DNA of 64,000 bases from Bacillus thuringiensis. GTDB lineage: Bacteria; Bacillota; Bacilli; Bacillales; Bacillaceae_G. Numbering within the stretch: the first letter of the stretch is position 1; each line of letters opens with the position of its first letter. The DNA is taken from contig NZ_CP012099.1 in the NCBI RefSeq assembly GCF_001182785.1, forward strand, positions 5,228,527 through 5,292,526, given 5' to 3'. The notes under the pieces are model-generated. The model ran no database searches, was not told the origin of the DNA, and was given only the letters and a program-made list of their open reading frames with translations. Of the stretch, positions 1 to 9,700 are shown one piece after another. A program made the position numbers and the translations under genes.

Positions 1-540
1 TTTATTTGCAAGTATTCCCTTTAATGTATGATGGACAAGTGTATTTTCTGCATTTGGACCATAAAAGTCTGGGAAATGAGCAATAAACATTCGTACATTA
101 GCTTGTTTTGCCATCTCTTCAAGTTGTAAACGAATCTTCCCTTTCTTTGTTTGTGGTCTCTTTTTAGCATCTTCTTTTACAAGCCCTTCCCCTTGCCTTC
201 CATACGCATAAATATTATCAACTATTCCTAGTTTGATACCGTAATGTTTCGATACCTCTAATATGTTTATTAATAATTTCTCTTGTTGTTTCTCCCAATC
301 TGAATACGGAATATTTACAGCATGAAATATAATATCAACATCTTTAGCAGCATTCATTATATCCTCTTGTATAAATACGTCGCCTGCTACAACTTCTACA
401 TGTTTGTTCCCAGAAAATAATGCACCTAATCTCTCCTTATTTCTTGCAAAAGCAACTACATGAATCCCTCGGTCACATAATTCGTTTACAATTGCATAAC
501 CCATTGAACCAGAAGCACCTAATACTAAAGCCTTTTTCAT
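1..540 (-). CDS. NAD(P)-binding epimerase/dehydratase-like protein, C-terminus cut by window edge
   Basis: The start codon and 180 codons are present; the rest runs off the left edge. The N-terminus MKKALVLGASGSMGYAI is a Rossmann dinucleotide-binding motif (GxxGxxG type) of extended or atypical short-chain dehydrogenases, followed by an acidic strand end and an NIPYSDWEK segment as in NAD-dependent epimerase-like proteins. The substrate cannot be deduced. A strong GGGAGGGG ribosome binding site precedes the ATG. A 20-bp operator-like sequence lies just upstream and is repeated before the adjacent TetR gene, so the TetR protein probably represses this gene. The family call is firm; the role is unknown. 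Confidence 0.75.
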   Translation of the reverse strand, partial: MKKALVLGASGSMGYAIVNELCDRGIHVVAFARNKERLGALFSGNKHVEVVAGDVFIQEDIMNAAKDVDIIFHAVNIPYSDWEKQQEKLLINILEVSKHYGIKLGIVDNIYAYGRQGEGLVKEDAKKRPQTKKGKIRLQLEEMAKQANVRMFIAHFPDFYGPNAENTLVHHTLKGILANK

Positions 541-560
541 TATAAATCCCCTCCCAAAAT

Positions 561-580
561 AATTAACCACCGTTCAATTA
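561..580. promoter_or_regulatory. Putative TetR operator, copy 1 (upstream of the SDR gene)
   Basis: AATTAACCACCGTTCAATTA lies between the epimerase start and the end of the TetR gene. The same 20-mer with one mismatch occurs at 1193-1212 in front of the TetR gene. The ends (AATTAA/TTCAATT) are partly palindromic. Two near-identical sites flanking a TetR gene suggest autoregulation plus control of the neighbour. Confidence 0.6.
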
Positions 581-599
581 ATGTTAAAAAGAAAATCAC

Positions 600-1172
600 T
601 TACATAAGAAGCGATTTTGAAATAAACTCTACATGTACTTTAGCCAAACCTTGTAGTTCTTCAAACGTTTGACCACTTCTGCAATAATGTGCTACAAATC
701 CATGTAATGATAAAAAAACAGACCATATTATCATCGCATTTAATTTCCCATCACATAAAGAAGAAATAACCTTCGCAAATTTTTCATAGCTAACATTAGG
801 ACTATTTGCCAAACACTCTTTTAATTCGGCATCTTTAATTAAAAACATAATTTCATAATGACTCTGATTTCTTAGACCAAATTCAATAAAACCGAATAAA
901 ACTGCTCTTAGTTGCTCTTCTCTCGATAATTTTTGATTACAAATTTCATCTAACTTTTTATTTAATAATTGAAAATCCTGTTCCACCATTGCGTAAAATA
1001 GCTCTGCTTTGTTTTTAAAATGATAATAAATCGAACCATGGCTATATCCAAGTTCTGTTGCAATTTTGCGCATTGAAGTATGTTGATATCCTTGTGCTAT
1101 AAATAGCCCCCTAGCTACATTCATAATCATTTCTCTTGTTAGTTCTTGTTTAACTGCTTTCCTTGGCGACAT
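600..1172 (-). CDS. TetR/AcrR family transcriptional regulator
   Basis: A 190-residue protein of normal TetR length. Residues about 15-60 form the TetR DNA-binding domain: REMIMNVARGLFIAQGY, then the recognition region MRKIATELGYSHGSIYYHF and the KNKAELF segment. The C-terminal half is the variable ligand-binding and dimerisation region, so the inducer is unknown. The gene is followed on the same strand by the epimerase-like gene 60 bases downstream, and operator-like 20-mers precede both genes. It is probably a self-repressing local regulator of the neighbouring oxidoreductase. Confidence 0.88.
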   Translation of the reverse strand: MSPRKAVKQELTREMIMNVARGLFIAQGYQHTSMRKIATELGYSHGSIYYHFKNKAELFYAMVEQDFQLLNKKLDEICNQKLSREEQLRAVLFGFIEFGLRNQSHYEIMFLIKDAELKECLANSPNVSYEKFAKVISSLCDGKLNAMIIWSVFLSLHGFVAHYCRSGQTFEELQGLAKVHVEFISKSLLM

Positions 1173-1192
1173 ATTTCATACCTCACACATTT

Positions 1193-1212
1193 AATTAACC
1201 ACTGTTCAATTA
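1193..1212. promoter_or_regulatory. Putative TetR operator, copy 2 (upstream of the TetR gene)
   Basis: AATTAACCACTGTTCAATTA differs from the site at 561-580 by one base and lies about 20 bases before the TetR start codon, where a repressor would block its own promoter. Confidence 0.6.
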
Positions 1213-1341
1213 TATTATATATTTTCAGAAAATTAATGCAACCCTTTTTTTGAAAAAATATACATTTTGAAATGATGGCATTATATGAAAGAATTTAGTA
1301 TCATGATTCAAGGTACTATTTCAAGTTGGACGGAGGATACT

Positions 1342-2895
1342 ATGAGCTTATTAACAGTTGAAAAATTAGGACATACATTTGGCGATCGTACATTATTTAA
1401 AGATGTATCTATGCGATTATTAGCAGGTGAGCACGTTGGATTAGTTGGTGCAAACGGTGTTGGTAAATCAACATTCATGAATATCATTACTGGTCAGCTT
1501 ATTCATGACGAAGGTCGTGTAGAATGGACACCAGGCACACATTACGGTTACTTAGATCAGCATACGGTTTTAACACCTGGACGTACAATTCGTGACGTAC
1601 TAGCGGATGCATTTTTACCGTTATTCGAAAAGGAAACAGCTTTAAATGAAGTTACAGAAAAAATGGGAACTGCTACACCAGAAGAACTAGAAGAACTTCT
1701 TGAACAAATGGCAGAAATACAAGATGCACTTGAAGCAGGCGGTTTCTATTTACTAGATATGAAAATTGAAGAGGCTGCACGTGGTCTTGGAATTGATGCT
1801 ATTGGTTTAGATCGTGATGTTTCAGCACTAAGTGGTGGACAACGTACAAAAGTATTGCTTGCAAAGCTATTACTTGAACAACCAGAAGTGTTATTGCTTG
1901 ATGAACCTACTAACTATTTAGACGTTGAACATATTCATTGGTTAACAACTTATTTAAAAGAATATCCACATGCATTCTTATTAATTTCTCATGATACAGA
2001 ATTTATGAACAAATGTGTTGATGTTATTTTCCATCTAGAATTCACAAAAATGACGCGCTATACAGCGACATATGAAAAATTCCTAGAACTAGCAGAAATC
2101 AATAAAAATCAACATATAAACGCTTATGAAAAGCAGCGTGAGTTTATCAAAAAGCAAGAAGACTTCATTGCAAAGAACAAGGCTCGTTATTCAACGACAG
2201 GTCGTGCAAAGAGTCGTCAAAAACAACTTGATCGTATGGAACTTATTGATCGTCCGGAAACAGCAATTAAACCTGAATTCTCATTTAAAGAAAGTCGTGC
2301 AAGTAGTCGCTTCGTCTTTGAAGGTGAAAATGTAGAAATCGGATATACACATCCGCTACTACCAAAGCTATCAATGACAATTGAGCGTGGTGAAAAAATT
2401 GCTATTGTTGGATGTAATGGTGTTGGTAAATCAACGTTACTAAAAACAATCTTAGGTAAAATTAAACCTTTAAACGGTAAAACAAGTCTTGGTGACTTCT
2501 TAGAGCCTGCATACTTTGAGCAAGAAGTTAAAGCTGATAATATAACACCAATTGATGATGTATGGAATACATTCCCTGGCCTAGACCAACATCAAATTCG
2601 TGCGATGTTAGCAAAATGCGGATTAAAAAATGAACATATTTCTCGCCCATTAAGTCAATTAAGTGGTGGAGAACAAGCAAAAGTTCGTTTATGTAAGTTA
2701 ATGGGTGAAGAAAGTAACTGGCTACTATTTGATGAGCCGACAAACCATCTTGATGTTACAGCAAAAGAAGAACTTAAGAAGGCTATGAAAGCATATAAAG
2801 GAACAATTCTCCTTGTATGTCACGAACCGGAATTCTATGAAGATTGGATCACAAAGGTTTGGGATGTTGAAAAATGGTCAGAAAAAAATAACTAA
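1342..2895 (+). CDS. ABC-F family ATPase (YkpA/YbiT-like)
   Basis: 517 residues with two ABC cassettes and no membrane segments, the architecture of ABC-F proteins, which act on ribosomes rather than as transporters. Walker A motifs (GANGVGKST near residue 36, GCNGVGKST near 357), LSGGQ/LSGGE signatures and Walker B motifs (LLLDEPTNYLD near 184, LLFDEPTNHLD near 461) are intact. Between the cassettes is a charged interdomain linker (KKQEDFIAKNKARYSTTGRAKSRQKQ). I chose the ATG at 1342 because CGGAGG sits 5 bases upstream; the frame is open back to 1285, but nothing there supports a start. Known ABC-F members act in translation quality control or antibiotic resistance. The linker does not identify a resistance subtype, so a housekeeping translation factor is more likely. 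Confidence 0.85.
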   Translation: MSLLTVEKLGHTFGDRTLFKDVSMRLLAGEHVGLVGANGVGKSTFMNIITGQLIHDEGRVEWTPGTHYGYLDQHTVLTPGRTIRDVLADAFLPLFEKETALNEVTEKMGTATPEELEELLEQMAEIQDALEAGGFYLLDMKIEEAARGLGIDAIGLDRDVSALSGGQRTKVLLAKLLLEQPEVLLLDEPTNYLDVEHIHWLTTYLKEYPHAFLLISHDTEFMNKCVDVIFHLEFTKMTRYTATYEKFLELAEINKNQHINAYEKQREFIKKQEDFIAKNKARYSTTGRAKSRQKQLDRMELIDRPETAIKPEFSFKESRASSRFVFEGENVEIGYTHPLLPKLSMTIERGEKIAIVGCNGVGKSTLLKTILGKIKPLNGKTSLGDFLEPAYFEQEVKADNITPIDDVWNTFPGLDQHQIRAMLAKCGLKNEHISRPLSQLSGGEQAKVRLCKLMGEESNWLLFDEPTNHLDVTAKEELKKAMKAYKGTILLVCHEPEFYEDWITKVWDVEKWSEKNN

Positions 2896-2912
2896 ATTAT
2901 TTCATATTGGTA

Positions 2913-2953
2913 AAAAAGCCGTTCCTAAAAATATTTAGGGACGGCCTTTTTTT
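2913..2953 (+). terminator. Rho-independent terminator of the ABC-F gene
   Basis: A stem of GCCGTCCCTAAA type (one mismatch) with a short loop is followed by a run of seven T residues, 18 bases after the stop codon. Confidence 0.85.
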
Positions 2954-3086
2954 ATAAACAAGGATTTTTTATATCTCCCACAATATAAAAAATTAAATAT
3001 GTTAATCATATCCTAGTTTTTTAATTATTACATTTCAATGATATTTTTGGTATTATTTAGATAAAATAGGAAAGGAATTAATTGAA

Positions 3087-4481
3087 ATGGTATTTAGTAA
3101 CCTTGTCTTTTTATGTTTATTTTTACCTGCCGTACTCTTAATTTATTATGCTGTACGCAAAGAACTACAAAATATAGTTTTATTATTTTTTAGTTTAGTA
3201 TTTTATGCTTGGGGCGAACCCATTTATGTTTTCCTAATGCTGTTCTCTATCCTTGTTAACTATTGGTTTGGGATTTTATTAGGGAATAGTCGCTTCACAA
3301 ATGGTCAAAGAAAATTATTACTAACGTTTGCAATTGTAATGAATACCGCTATTTTAGGATATTTTAAATATGCAAACTTTTTAGTAGATAATATTAACTC
3401 TATCTTACATACCAATATTGTTCTTGAAAAAATACCTTTACCAATTGGTATTTCATTTTTCACGTTCCATGCGATGAGTTATATTATCGATATTTATAAG
3501 AAAAAAGTCGATGCTCAACGAAATATCTTTGATTTGGCCTTATACTTTACTGTATTTCCACAGTTAGTAGCAGGACCAATTGTTCGTTATAATACAATTT
3601 CTCATCAATTACACGAGCGAACTGTTGATGCCGACAAATTCTCTGAAGGTGTCCGCCGATTTATTATTGGTTTAGGTAAAAAAGTTTTAATCGCTAACCA
3701 ATTAGGTGTTATAGCCGATGAGATCTTCGCAATGAATCCTTCTGATATGAGTGTATCATTAGCTTGGATGGGAGCCATTGCCTATACGCTACAAATTTAC
3801 TTTGATTTTTCTGGATATAGTGACATGGCAATTGGATTAGGAAAGATGTTTGGATTTGATTTTCTAGAAAACTTTAATTATCCATATATCTCAAAATCCA
3901 TTTCTGAATTTTGGCGTCGTTGGCATATTTCGCTCGGTTCTTGGTTCCGTGATTATGTCTATATTCCACTTGGAGGAAATCGCGTTACAACTTGGAAAGT
4001 TTATCGTAACCTCTTCATTGTATGGGGACTAACCGGTTTTTGGCATGGTGCTAGTTGGACCTTTATGATTTGGGGTATTTATTATGGAGTTCTAATTGCA
4101 CTTGAAAAAGCTGGACTCGAAAACCTACTTCAAAAATTATGGAGTCCTCTTCAACATATTTACGTGATGTTTTTAGTTATTATTGGATGGGTGTTTTTCC
4201 GTGCAGATAACTTCAGTTATTGCTTTGAATTCCTAAAATCCATGTTCGGATTTAACGGTCCGTTAACAGATATTAACAGTTACTTCTATATAATGAATTA
4301 TTGGGGAATTTTCTTATTAGCTATTATTACTGCAGCACCCGTATTCCCATGGTTACAAAAAATGTTATCGACAAAAAGATTTGCTGTTTTATCGCCAGTA
4401 TATTATTTAAGTATTCTAGTCATTGTTTTAGTATTCCTAACAAATGCAACTTATAATCCATTTATTTATTTCCGTTTTTAA
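3087..4481 (+). CDS. MBOAT family O-acyltransferase (AlgI/PatA-like)
   Basis: 464 residues, almost entirely hydrophobic, with about 10-12 membrane segments. The start VFSNLVFLCLFLPAVLLIYY and the segments PLPIGISFFTFHAMSY, FPQLVAGPIVRY and SEFWRRWHISLGSWFRDYVYIPLGG are signatures of the AlgI/DltB/PatA branch of membrane-bound O-acyltransferases. The catalytic His is expected in GFWHGASWTF. These proteins pass an acetyl group across the membrane to an extracellular partner. The next gene, 12 bases downstream, encodes such a partner, so the pair probably O-acetylates a surface polymer such as peptidoglycan or secondary cell wall polysaccharide. It resembles PatA1/PatA2 of B. anthracis; I cannot tell which, if either, it is. 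Confidence 0.88.
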   Translation: MVFSNLVFLCLFLPAVLLIYYAVRKELQNIVLLFFSLVFYAWGEPIYVFLMLFSILVNYWFGILLGNSRFTNGQRKLLLTFAIVMNTAILGYFKYANFLVDNINSILHTNIVLEKIPLPIGISFFTFHAMSYIIDIYKKKVDAQRNIFDLALYFTVFPQLVAGPIVRYNTISHQLHERTVDADKFSEGVRRFIIGLGKKVLIANQLGVIADEIFAMNPSDMSVSLAWMGAIAYTLQIYFDFSGYSDMAIGLGKMFGFDFLENFNYPYISKSISEFWRRWHISLGSWFRDYVYIPLGGNRVTTWKVYRNLFIVWGLTGFWHGASWTFMIWGIYYGVLIALEKAGLENLLQKLWSPLQHIYVMFLVIIGWVFFRADNFSYCFEFLKSMFGFNGPLTDINSYFYIMNYWGIFLLAIITAAPVFPWLQKMLSTKRFAVLSPVYYLSILVIVLVFLTNATYNPFIYFRF

Positions 4482-4493
4482 AGGAGGTTCACT

Positions 4494-5711
4494 ATGAAAA
4501 AGTTTCAAAACCTCACTTTAATAATGGGGTTCCTTACAGTTATTTTTGGGGTGGGTATTTGGACAGCAAAAGTTATCCTTATAGATAAAAAAACATTTTC
4601 TGAATTTGAAAACAGAAACTTAGCAATTAGACCTGCTGTAAATGCTTCTACCATAAAAACTGGAGAGTTATTCAAAGGTATCGAAACACACTTTACAGAC
4701 CATGTTGGACCTAGGGATCTCTTTCTTGAAAGCTATATAAAATTCCAACTCTCTATGAATCGAACATTCGTAAACAACATTCATGTTACAAACGATCAAT
4801 TCATTTTTAATAGACCTAATATGGAAAATCATTTAAATGATGTTGATGCTGGTGTTCAGGAATTAAACACTTTGAAAAAAGATTTTCCACAAACAGAATT
4901 CTATTTCTCTTTAGTTCCTAGTAAGCAGACAGCGTTACAGTATAAGCTTCCCTCTTACCTAAATCTTGGTTACGAACAAATTCTTAGGGATCACCTTGCT
5001 GAGAAATTGACAGCAACGAAATTCCCTATTATTGATGTATTACCAATGTTTAAAGAAAGATTTACTAACGAAAAACTAGAACGAATGTATTTAACTACAG
5101 ATCATCATTGGAATATGGAAGGTGCCTTTTATGCATATGAGGATACGATGAACTTTATTAATTCTCATTCAAACAAATATAAAGGACAACCAATAAAGAA
5201 AGACAACTACACTATTAACTGGGAAAAACCGAAAGGAAAGTTTGTTGGTAGCTGGAATAATCAATTATACCGCTTAATCGATACTTCATCCGTACAAATT
5301 CCATATGTCCACTATAATTTCGGTGAATCTTGGGACGACTACACAGTTTACTATGGTGCTATTAAAGATGATACCGCTAAGGAATCAATGACTCAGTTTT
5401 ATGGAAAAGAAAAAGATATTCCTGCTCCTGGATATGCTAATGTTTATCAAACAGATTTCCCTGAAATAAATATCATTAATACAAAGGCGGACAATGAGTT
5501 ACACCTTGTTATCTTAAAAGATTCGTATGCTGATGCTACATATCCTTTATTTGCACATAATTTTGCTAAAACAACTTTTATTGACCCTCGTTACACGCAA
5601 GGAAAAAGTGTGAAGCAGCAACTAGAAGAACAAAATGCAGATATTGTATTGTTTATATACAACGACACCAACGCTTATGGTGACATGTATAAATTTCAAA
5701 ATGTAAAATAA
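4494..5711 (+). CDS. DHHW family (AlgJ/AlgX/PatB-like) extracytoplasmic acetyltransferase partner
   Basis: 405 residues with one N-terminal membrane anchor (about residues 8-28) and an external domain. TTDHHWNMEGAFYAY contains the DHHW motif that names the family, and ILKDSYADATYPL holds the nucleophile Ser of an SGNH-hydrolase-like fold. Together these supply a Ser-His-Asp type active site. AlgJ/AlgX-type proteins transfer acetyl groups delivered by an MBOAT protein to a glycan outside the membrane. The gene follows the MBOAT gene with a strong AAGGAGG site, so the two form one operon. The acceptor glycan is not shown by the sequence. Confidence 0.85.
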   Translation: MKKFQNLTLIMGFLTVIFGVGIWTAKVILIDKKTFSEFENRNLAIRPAVNASTIKTGELFKGIETHFTDHVGPRDLFLESYIKFQLSMNRTFVNNIHVTNDQFIFNRPNMENHLNDVDAGVQELNTLKKDFPQTEFYFSLVPSKQTALQYKLPSYLNLGYEQILRDHLAEKLTATKFPIIDVLPMFKERFTNEKLERMYLTTDHHWNMEGAFYAYEDTMNFINSHSNKYKGQPIKKDNYTINWEKPKGKFVGSWNNQLYRLIDTSSVQIPYVHYNFGESWDDYTVYYGAIKDDTAKESMTQFYGKEKDIPAPGYANVYQTDFPEINIINTKADNELHLVILKDSYADATYPLFAHNFAKTTFIDPRYTQGKSVKQQLEEQNADIVLFIYNDTNAYGDMYKFQNVK

Positions 5712-5725
5712 AAACTATTTTCAAA

Positions 5726-5760
5726 TTTAATCAGTGGGAATGAACCCCCACTGATTAAAG
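5726..5760. terminator. Hairpin between convergent genes
   Basis: TTTAATCAGTGGG pairs with CCCACTGATTAAA around an 8-9-base loop. It sits between the convergent DHHW and TetR genes and could serve both, although the T-tracts are weak. Its right arm is shared with a repeat near 24313. Confidence 0.6.
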
Positions 5761-5762
5761 CC

Positions 5763-6632
5763 TTAATTTATATAGTAATATCGAGCTAATCTCAATCTAA
5801 AATCCTTCAAATCATTATACGCTTCTAAATTCGCTAACATCCCTCGAATAACTGGAATCCTTGGATTCGGCACTCTCATTTCGGATTCTAAAACATCTAA
5901 AGTAACTAAAACCTCATCATTTTCTAGTTGGTCTGCTAATGTTCGTTTTAATATAATAATTTCATTTAAAAAATGCTCTTTCACTTGTTCTTTAATAAGC
6001 TCTGAGCTACAAAAAAACTCTCCCATTTTTTCTTCATTTAAAACAGGCCCTTCTGAAGATTCTAGAAGCCCTTCTACTAAATCGTCTACTCTTTTTAAAA
6101 TAAATGAAGCAACATGAGCGAAATCAATTTCTGGTTCATTTAAAATAATTAATTGTAAATAACCATGGCATATACCTTCTACCATAATTACTAAATCTAA
6201 TAAATATGGACTGACCTTTTCACCATAAATAGACAGTAAGCTACCTCGATAAAATGCATGAGATTCTAACTTCATCCGTAGCATAAACTCTTCTACTTCT
6301 TTATTAAACGGAATGGCATTTTCTCTTGCATGCATAATAATAAATTCTTTATGTTTTTGCACATCAGTAAACTGAAAGTATAATTGCTTTTCAAATTTTT
6401 CACGTGGTAGTAAAGACTCTTTTTCAATATCCAGCATTTTCTTTTGGATTTTGTCATAATAATATCGAAGCGTCGCTAATAAAAGCTCATCTTTTGATTT
6501 AAAATACAAATAAAAAGCTCCCTTTGAAATACCACAAGTGGTGACGATTTCTTGTACCGACGTTGCATTTACACCCTTATTCGCAAACAACTTCATAGCC
6601 GATTCTATAATTAAACGCTCTTTTTCTTTCAT
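5763..6632 (-). CDS. TetR family repressor of the RND pump (long form)
   Basis: 289 residues, about 90 longer than a usual TetR protein. The N-terminal DNA-binding domain is typical: ERLIIESAMKLFANKGVNATSVQEI, then CGISKGAFYLYFKSKDELLLATLRYYY. The extra C-terminal part (from about residue 200) is charged and probably helical. The gene is divergent from the RND efflux gene, and a perfect 17-bp inverted repeat made of two GACC-N4-GGTC sites lies between them. This strongly suggests that it represses both itself and the pump. The inducing ligand is unknown. Confidence 0.88.
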   Translation of the reverse strand: MKEKERLIIESAMKLFANKGVNATSVQEIVTTCGISKGAFYLYFKSKDELLLATLRYYYDKIQKKMLDIEKESLLPREKFEKQLYFQFTDVQKHKEFIIMHARENAIPFNKEVEEFMLRMKLESHAFYRGSLLSIYGEKVSPYLLDLVIMVEGICHGYLQLIILNEPEIDFAHVASFILKRVDDLVEGLLESSEGPVLNEEKMGEFFCSSELIKEQVKEHFLNEIIILKRTLADQLENDEVLVTLDVLESEMRVPNPRIPVIRGMLANLEAYNDLKDFRLRLARYYYIN

Positions 6633-6700
6633 ATCTTCTCTCCTAAATTTAATCTCGCATCTTATTATAAATGTATTATACCATCTCTTTTTATTGACGT

Positions 6701-6749
6701 TTGACCGAATGGTCAGTTATATTATGTATTAGACTGACCATTCGGTCAA
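6701..6749. promoter_or_regulatory. Double TetR operator between the repressor and the RND pump
   Basis: TTGACCGAATGGTCAGT (6701-6717) and its exact reverse complement (6733-6749) form a perfect 17-bp inverted repeat. Each arm contains a GACC-N4-GGTC dyad, and the two dyad centres are 33 bases apart (about three helical turns). This fits two repressor dimers on one DNA face over the divergent promoters. Confidence 0.8.
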
Positions 6750-6772
6750 TATAATAAAAAGGGAGCGCAAAC

Positions 6773-9700
6773 ATGAACAAAATCATCAATTTCTCATTAA
6801 AAAATAAGTTCGCAGTTTGGCTACTAACCATTATTGTTACTATTGCAGGGATCTACTCTGGACTCAATATGAAGCTGGAAACAATTCCTGATATTACAAC
6901 ACCGATTGTGACAGTAACTACGGTCTATCCTGGTGCTACACCAGAAGAAGTAGCTGATAAAGTTTCAAAGCCGATGGAAGAACAACTACAAAATTTAAGC
7001 GGTGTTAACGTTGTGAGCTCATCATCTTTTCAAAACGCATCTTCTATTCAAGTAGAATACGATTTTGATAAAAATATGGAAAAAGCAGAAACGGAAATTA
7101 AAGAGGCTCTCACGAATGTGAAACTCCCAGAAGGTGTTAAAGATCCTAAAGTTTCACGAGTAAACTTCAATGCTTTTCCTGTTATTTCGTTAAGCGTAGC
7201 AAGCAAGAATGAATCTTTAGCTACCTTAACTGAAAATGTAGAGAAAAATGTTGTACCAGGATTAAAAGGACTTGATGGTGTTGCATCTGTTCAAATTGCA
7301 GGTCAACAAGTAGATGAAGTACAGCTCGTCTTCAAGAAAGATAAAATGAAAGAATTAGGACTAAGTGAAGATACTGTAAAAAATGTGATTAAGGGATCGG
7401 ACGTATCTTTACCACTTGGCTTATACACGTTTAAAGACACGGAAAAATCAGTTGTTGTAGATGGCAATATTACAACAATTAAAGCGTTAAAAGAAATCAA
7501 AATCCCAGCTATACCTTCATCACCTAACAGTCAAGGTAGTCAAAATGCTGGCGCTGGTGCACAAACGCCGCAAATGAATCCAGCTGCTATGAACGGAATT
7601 CCAACAGTTACATTAGACGAAATTGCTGACATTAAAGAAGTTGGGAAAGCAGAATCCATTTCTCGAACAAATGGAAAAGAAGCAATTGGAATTCAAATTG
7701 TGAAGGCCTCTGATGCAAATACAGTTGATGTTGTAAATGCAGTAAAAGATAAAGTAAAAGATCTTGAGAAAAAATATAAAGATTTAGAGATCATTTCAAC
7801 ATTCGACCAAGGTGCACCTATTGAAAAATCAGTTGAAACAATGCTGAGCAAAGCAATTTTCGGCGCTATCTTTGCGATTGTTATTATTATGCTGTTCCTA
7901 CGAAATATTCGAACAACGTTAATCTCTGTCGTTTCAATACCACTTTCTTTATTAATTGCTGTTTTAGTCATAAAGCAAATGGATATTACGCTTAACATTA
8001 TGACGCTTGGAGCAATGACAGTGGCTATAGGCCGTGTTGTTGATGACTCAATTGTTGTTATTGAAAATATTTACCGACGTATGTCGTTATCAGAAGAGAA
8101 ATTGCGCGGAAAAGATTTAATTCGTGAAGCTACGAAAGAAATGTTTATCCCTATTATGTCTTCTACCATTGTGACAATCGCTGTATTCTTACCTCTAGGA
8201 CTTGTAAAAGGTATGATTGGTGAAATGTTCTTACCATTTGCCTTAACTATCGTCTTCGCTTTATTAGCGTCGTTACTAGTGGCTGTTACAATCGTACCAA
8301 TGCTTGCTCATTCCTTATTTAAGAAAGAAAGCATGAGAGAAAAAGAGGTACATCATGAAGAGAAACCGAGCAAATTAGCAAATGGGTATAAACGTATACT
8401 TGAATGGGCTTTAAATCACAAAATTATTACATCTAGTATTGCTGTCCTTCTATTAGTTGGTAGTCTCGCACTTGTGCCCGTTATCGGTGTAAGTTTCTTA
8501 CCTTCTGAAGAAGAAAAAATGATTATCGCAACATACAAACCTGAACCAGGTCAAACATTAGAAGACGTTGAAAAAATTGCAACGAAAGCTGAAAAGCACT
8601 TCCAAGATAATAAAGACGTGAAAACAATTCAGTTCTCATTAGGTGGAGAGAACCCAATGAGCCCTGGTCAAACAAATCAAGCTATGTTCTTCGTTCAATA
8701 TGATAACGACACGAAAAACTTCGAAAAAGAAAAAGAACAAGTCGTTAAAGATTTACAGAAGATGTCTGGCAAAGGTGAATGGAAAAACCAAGACTTCGGA
8801 GCAAGTGGCGGTAGTAATGAAATTAAACTATACGTTTACGGAGATAGCTCAGAAGACATTAAGCCTGTCGTAAAAGATATTCAAAATATCATGAAGAAAA
8901 ATAAAGACTTAAAAGATATAGATTCTAGTATTGCAAAAACATATGCAGAGTACACTTTAGTCGCAGATCAAGAAAAGCTAAGTAAAATGGGCTTAACGGC
9001 TGCTCAAATTGGAATGGGACTTTCTAATCAACATGACCGCCCTGTTCTGACAACTATTAAAAAAGACGGTAAAGATATCAATGTATATGTAGAAGCTGAA
9101 AAACAAAATTATGAAACAATCGATGACTTAACAAATCGCAAAATTACAACACCACTTGGTAATGAAGTAGCTGTGAAAGATGTTATGACTGTAAAAGAAG
9201 GTGAAACATCGAATACAGTAACACACCGAGATGGCCGTGTTTATGCAGAGGTTAGTGCAAAATTAACATCTGATGACGTTTCAAAAGCATCTGCTGCAGT
9301 CCAAAAAGAAGTAGATAAAATGGATCTTCCTTCTGGTGTAGATGTTTCTATGGGCGGTGTTACTAAAGATATTCAAGAATCATTCAAGCAACTTGGCCTA
9401 GCGATGTTAGCTGCGATTGCCATTGTATACTTCGTTCTTGTCGTTACATTTGGCGGTGCCCTTGCACCATTCGCAATTTTATTCTCGCTACCATTCACAA
9501 TTATTGGGGCTCTTGTTGCCTTATTAATCTCTGGTGAAACATTAAGTGTATCTGCAATGATTGGGGCGCTTATGTTAATCGGTATCGTTGTAACAAACGC
9601 AATCGTGCTTATCGACCGCGTTATTCATAAAGAAAATGAAGGTTTATCAACACGTGAAGCTTTATTAGAAGCTGGTGCAACACGCCTTCGTCCGATTTTA

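Noticed and set aside
1285..1341. N-terminal extension of the ABC-F protein
   Set aside because: The first cassette begins just after the internal ATG, which has a good ribosome binding site; the extension has none.
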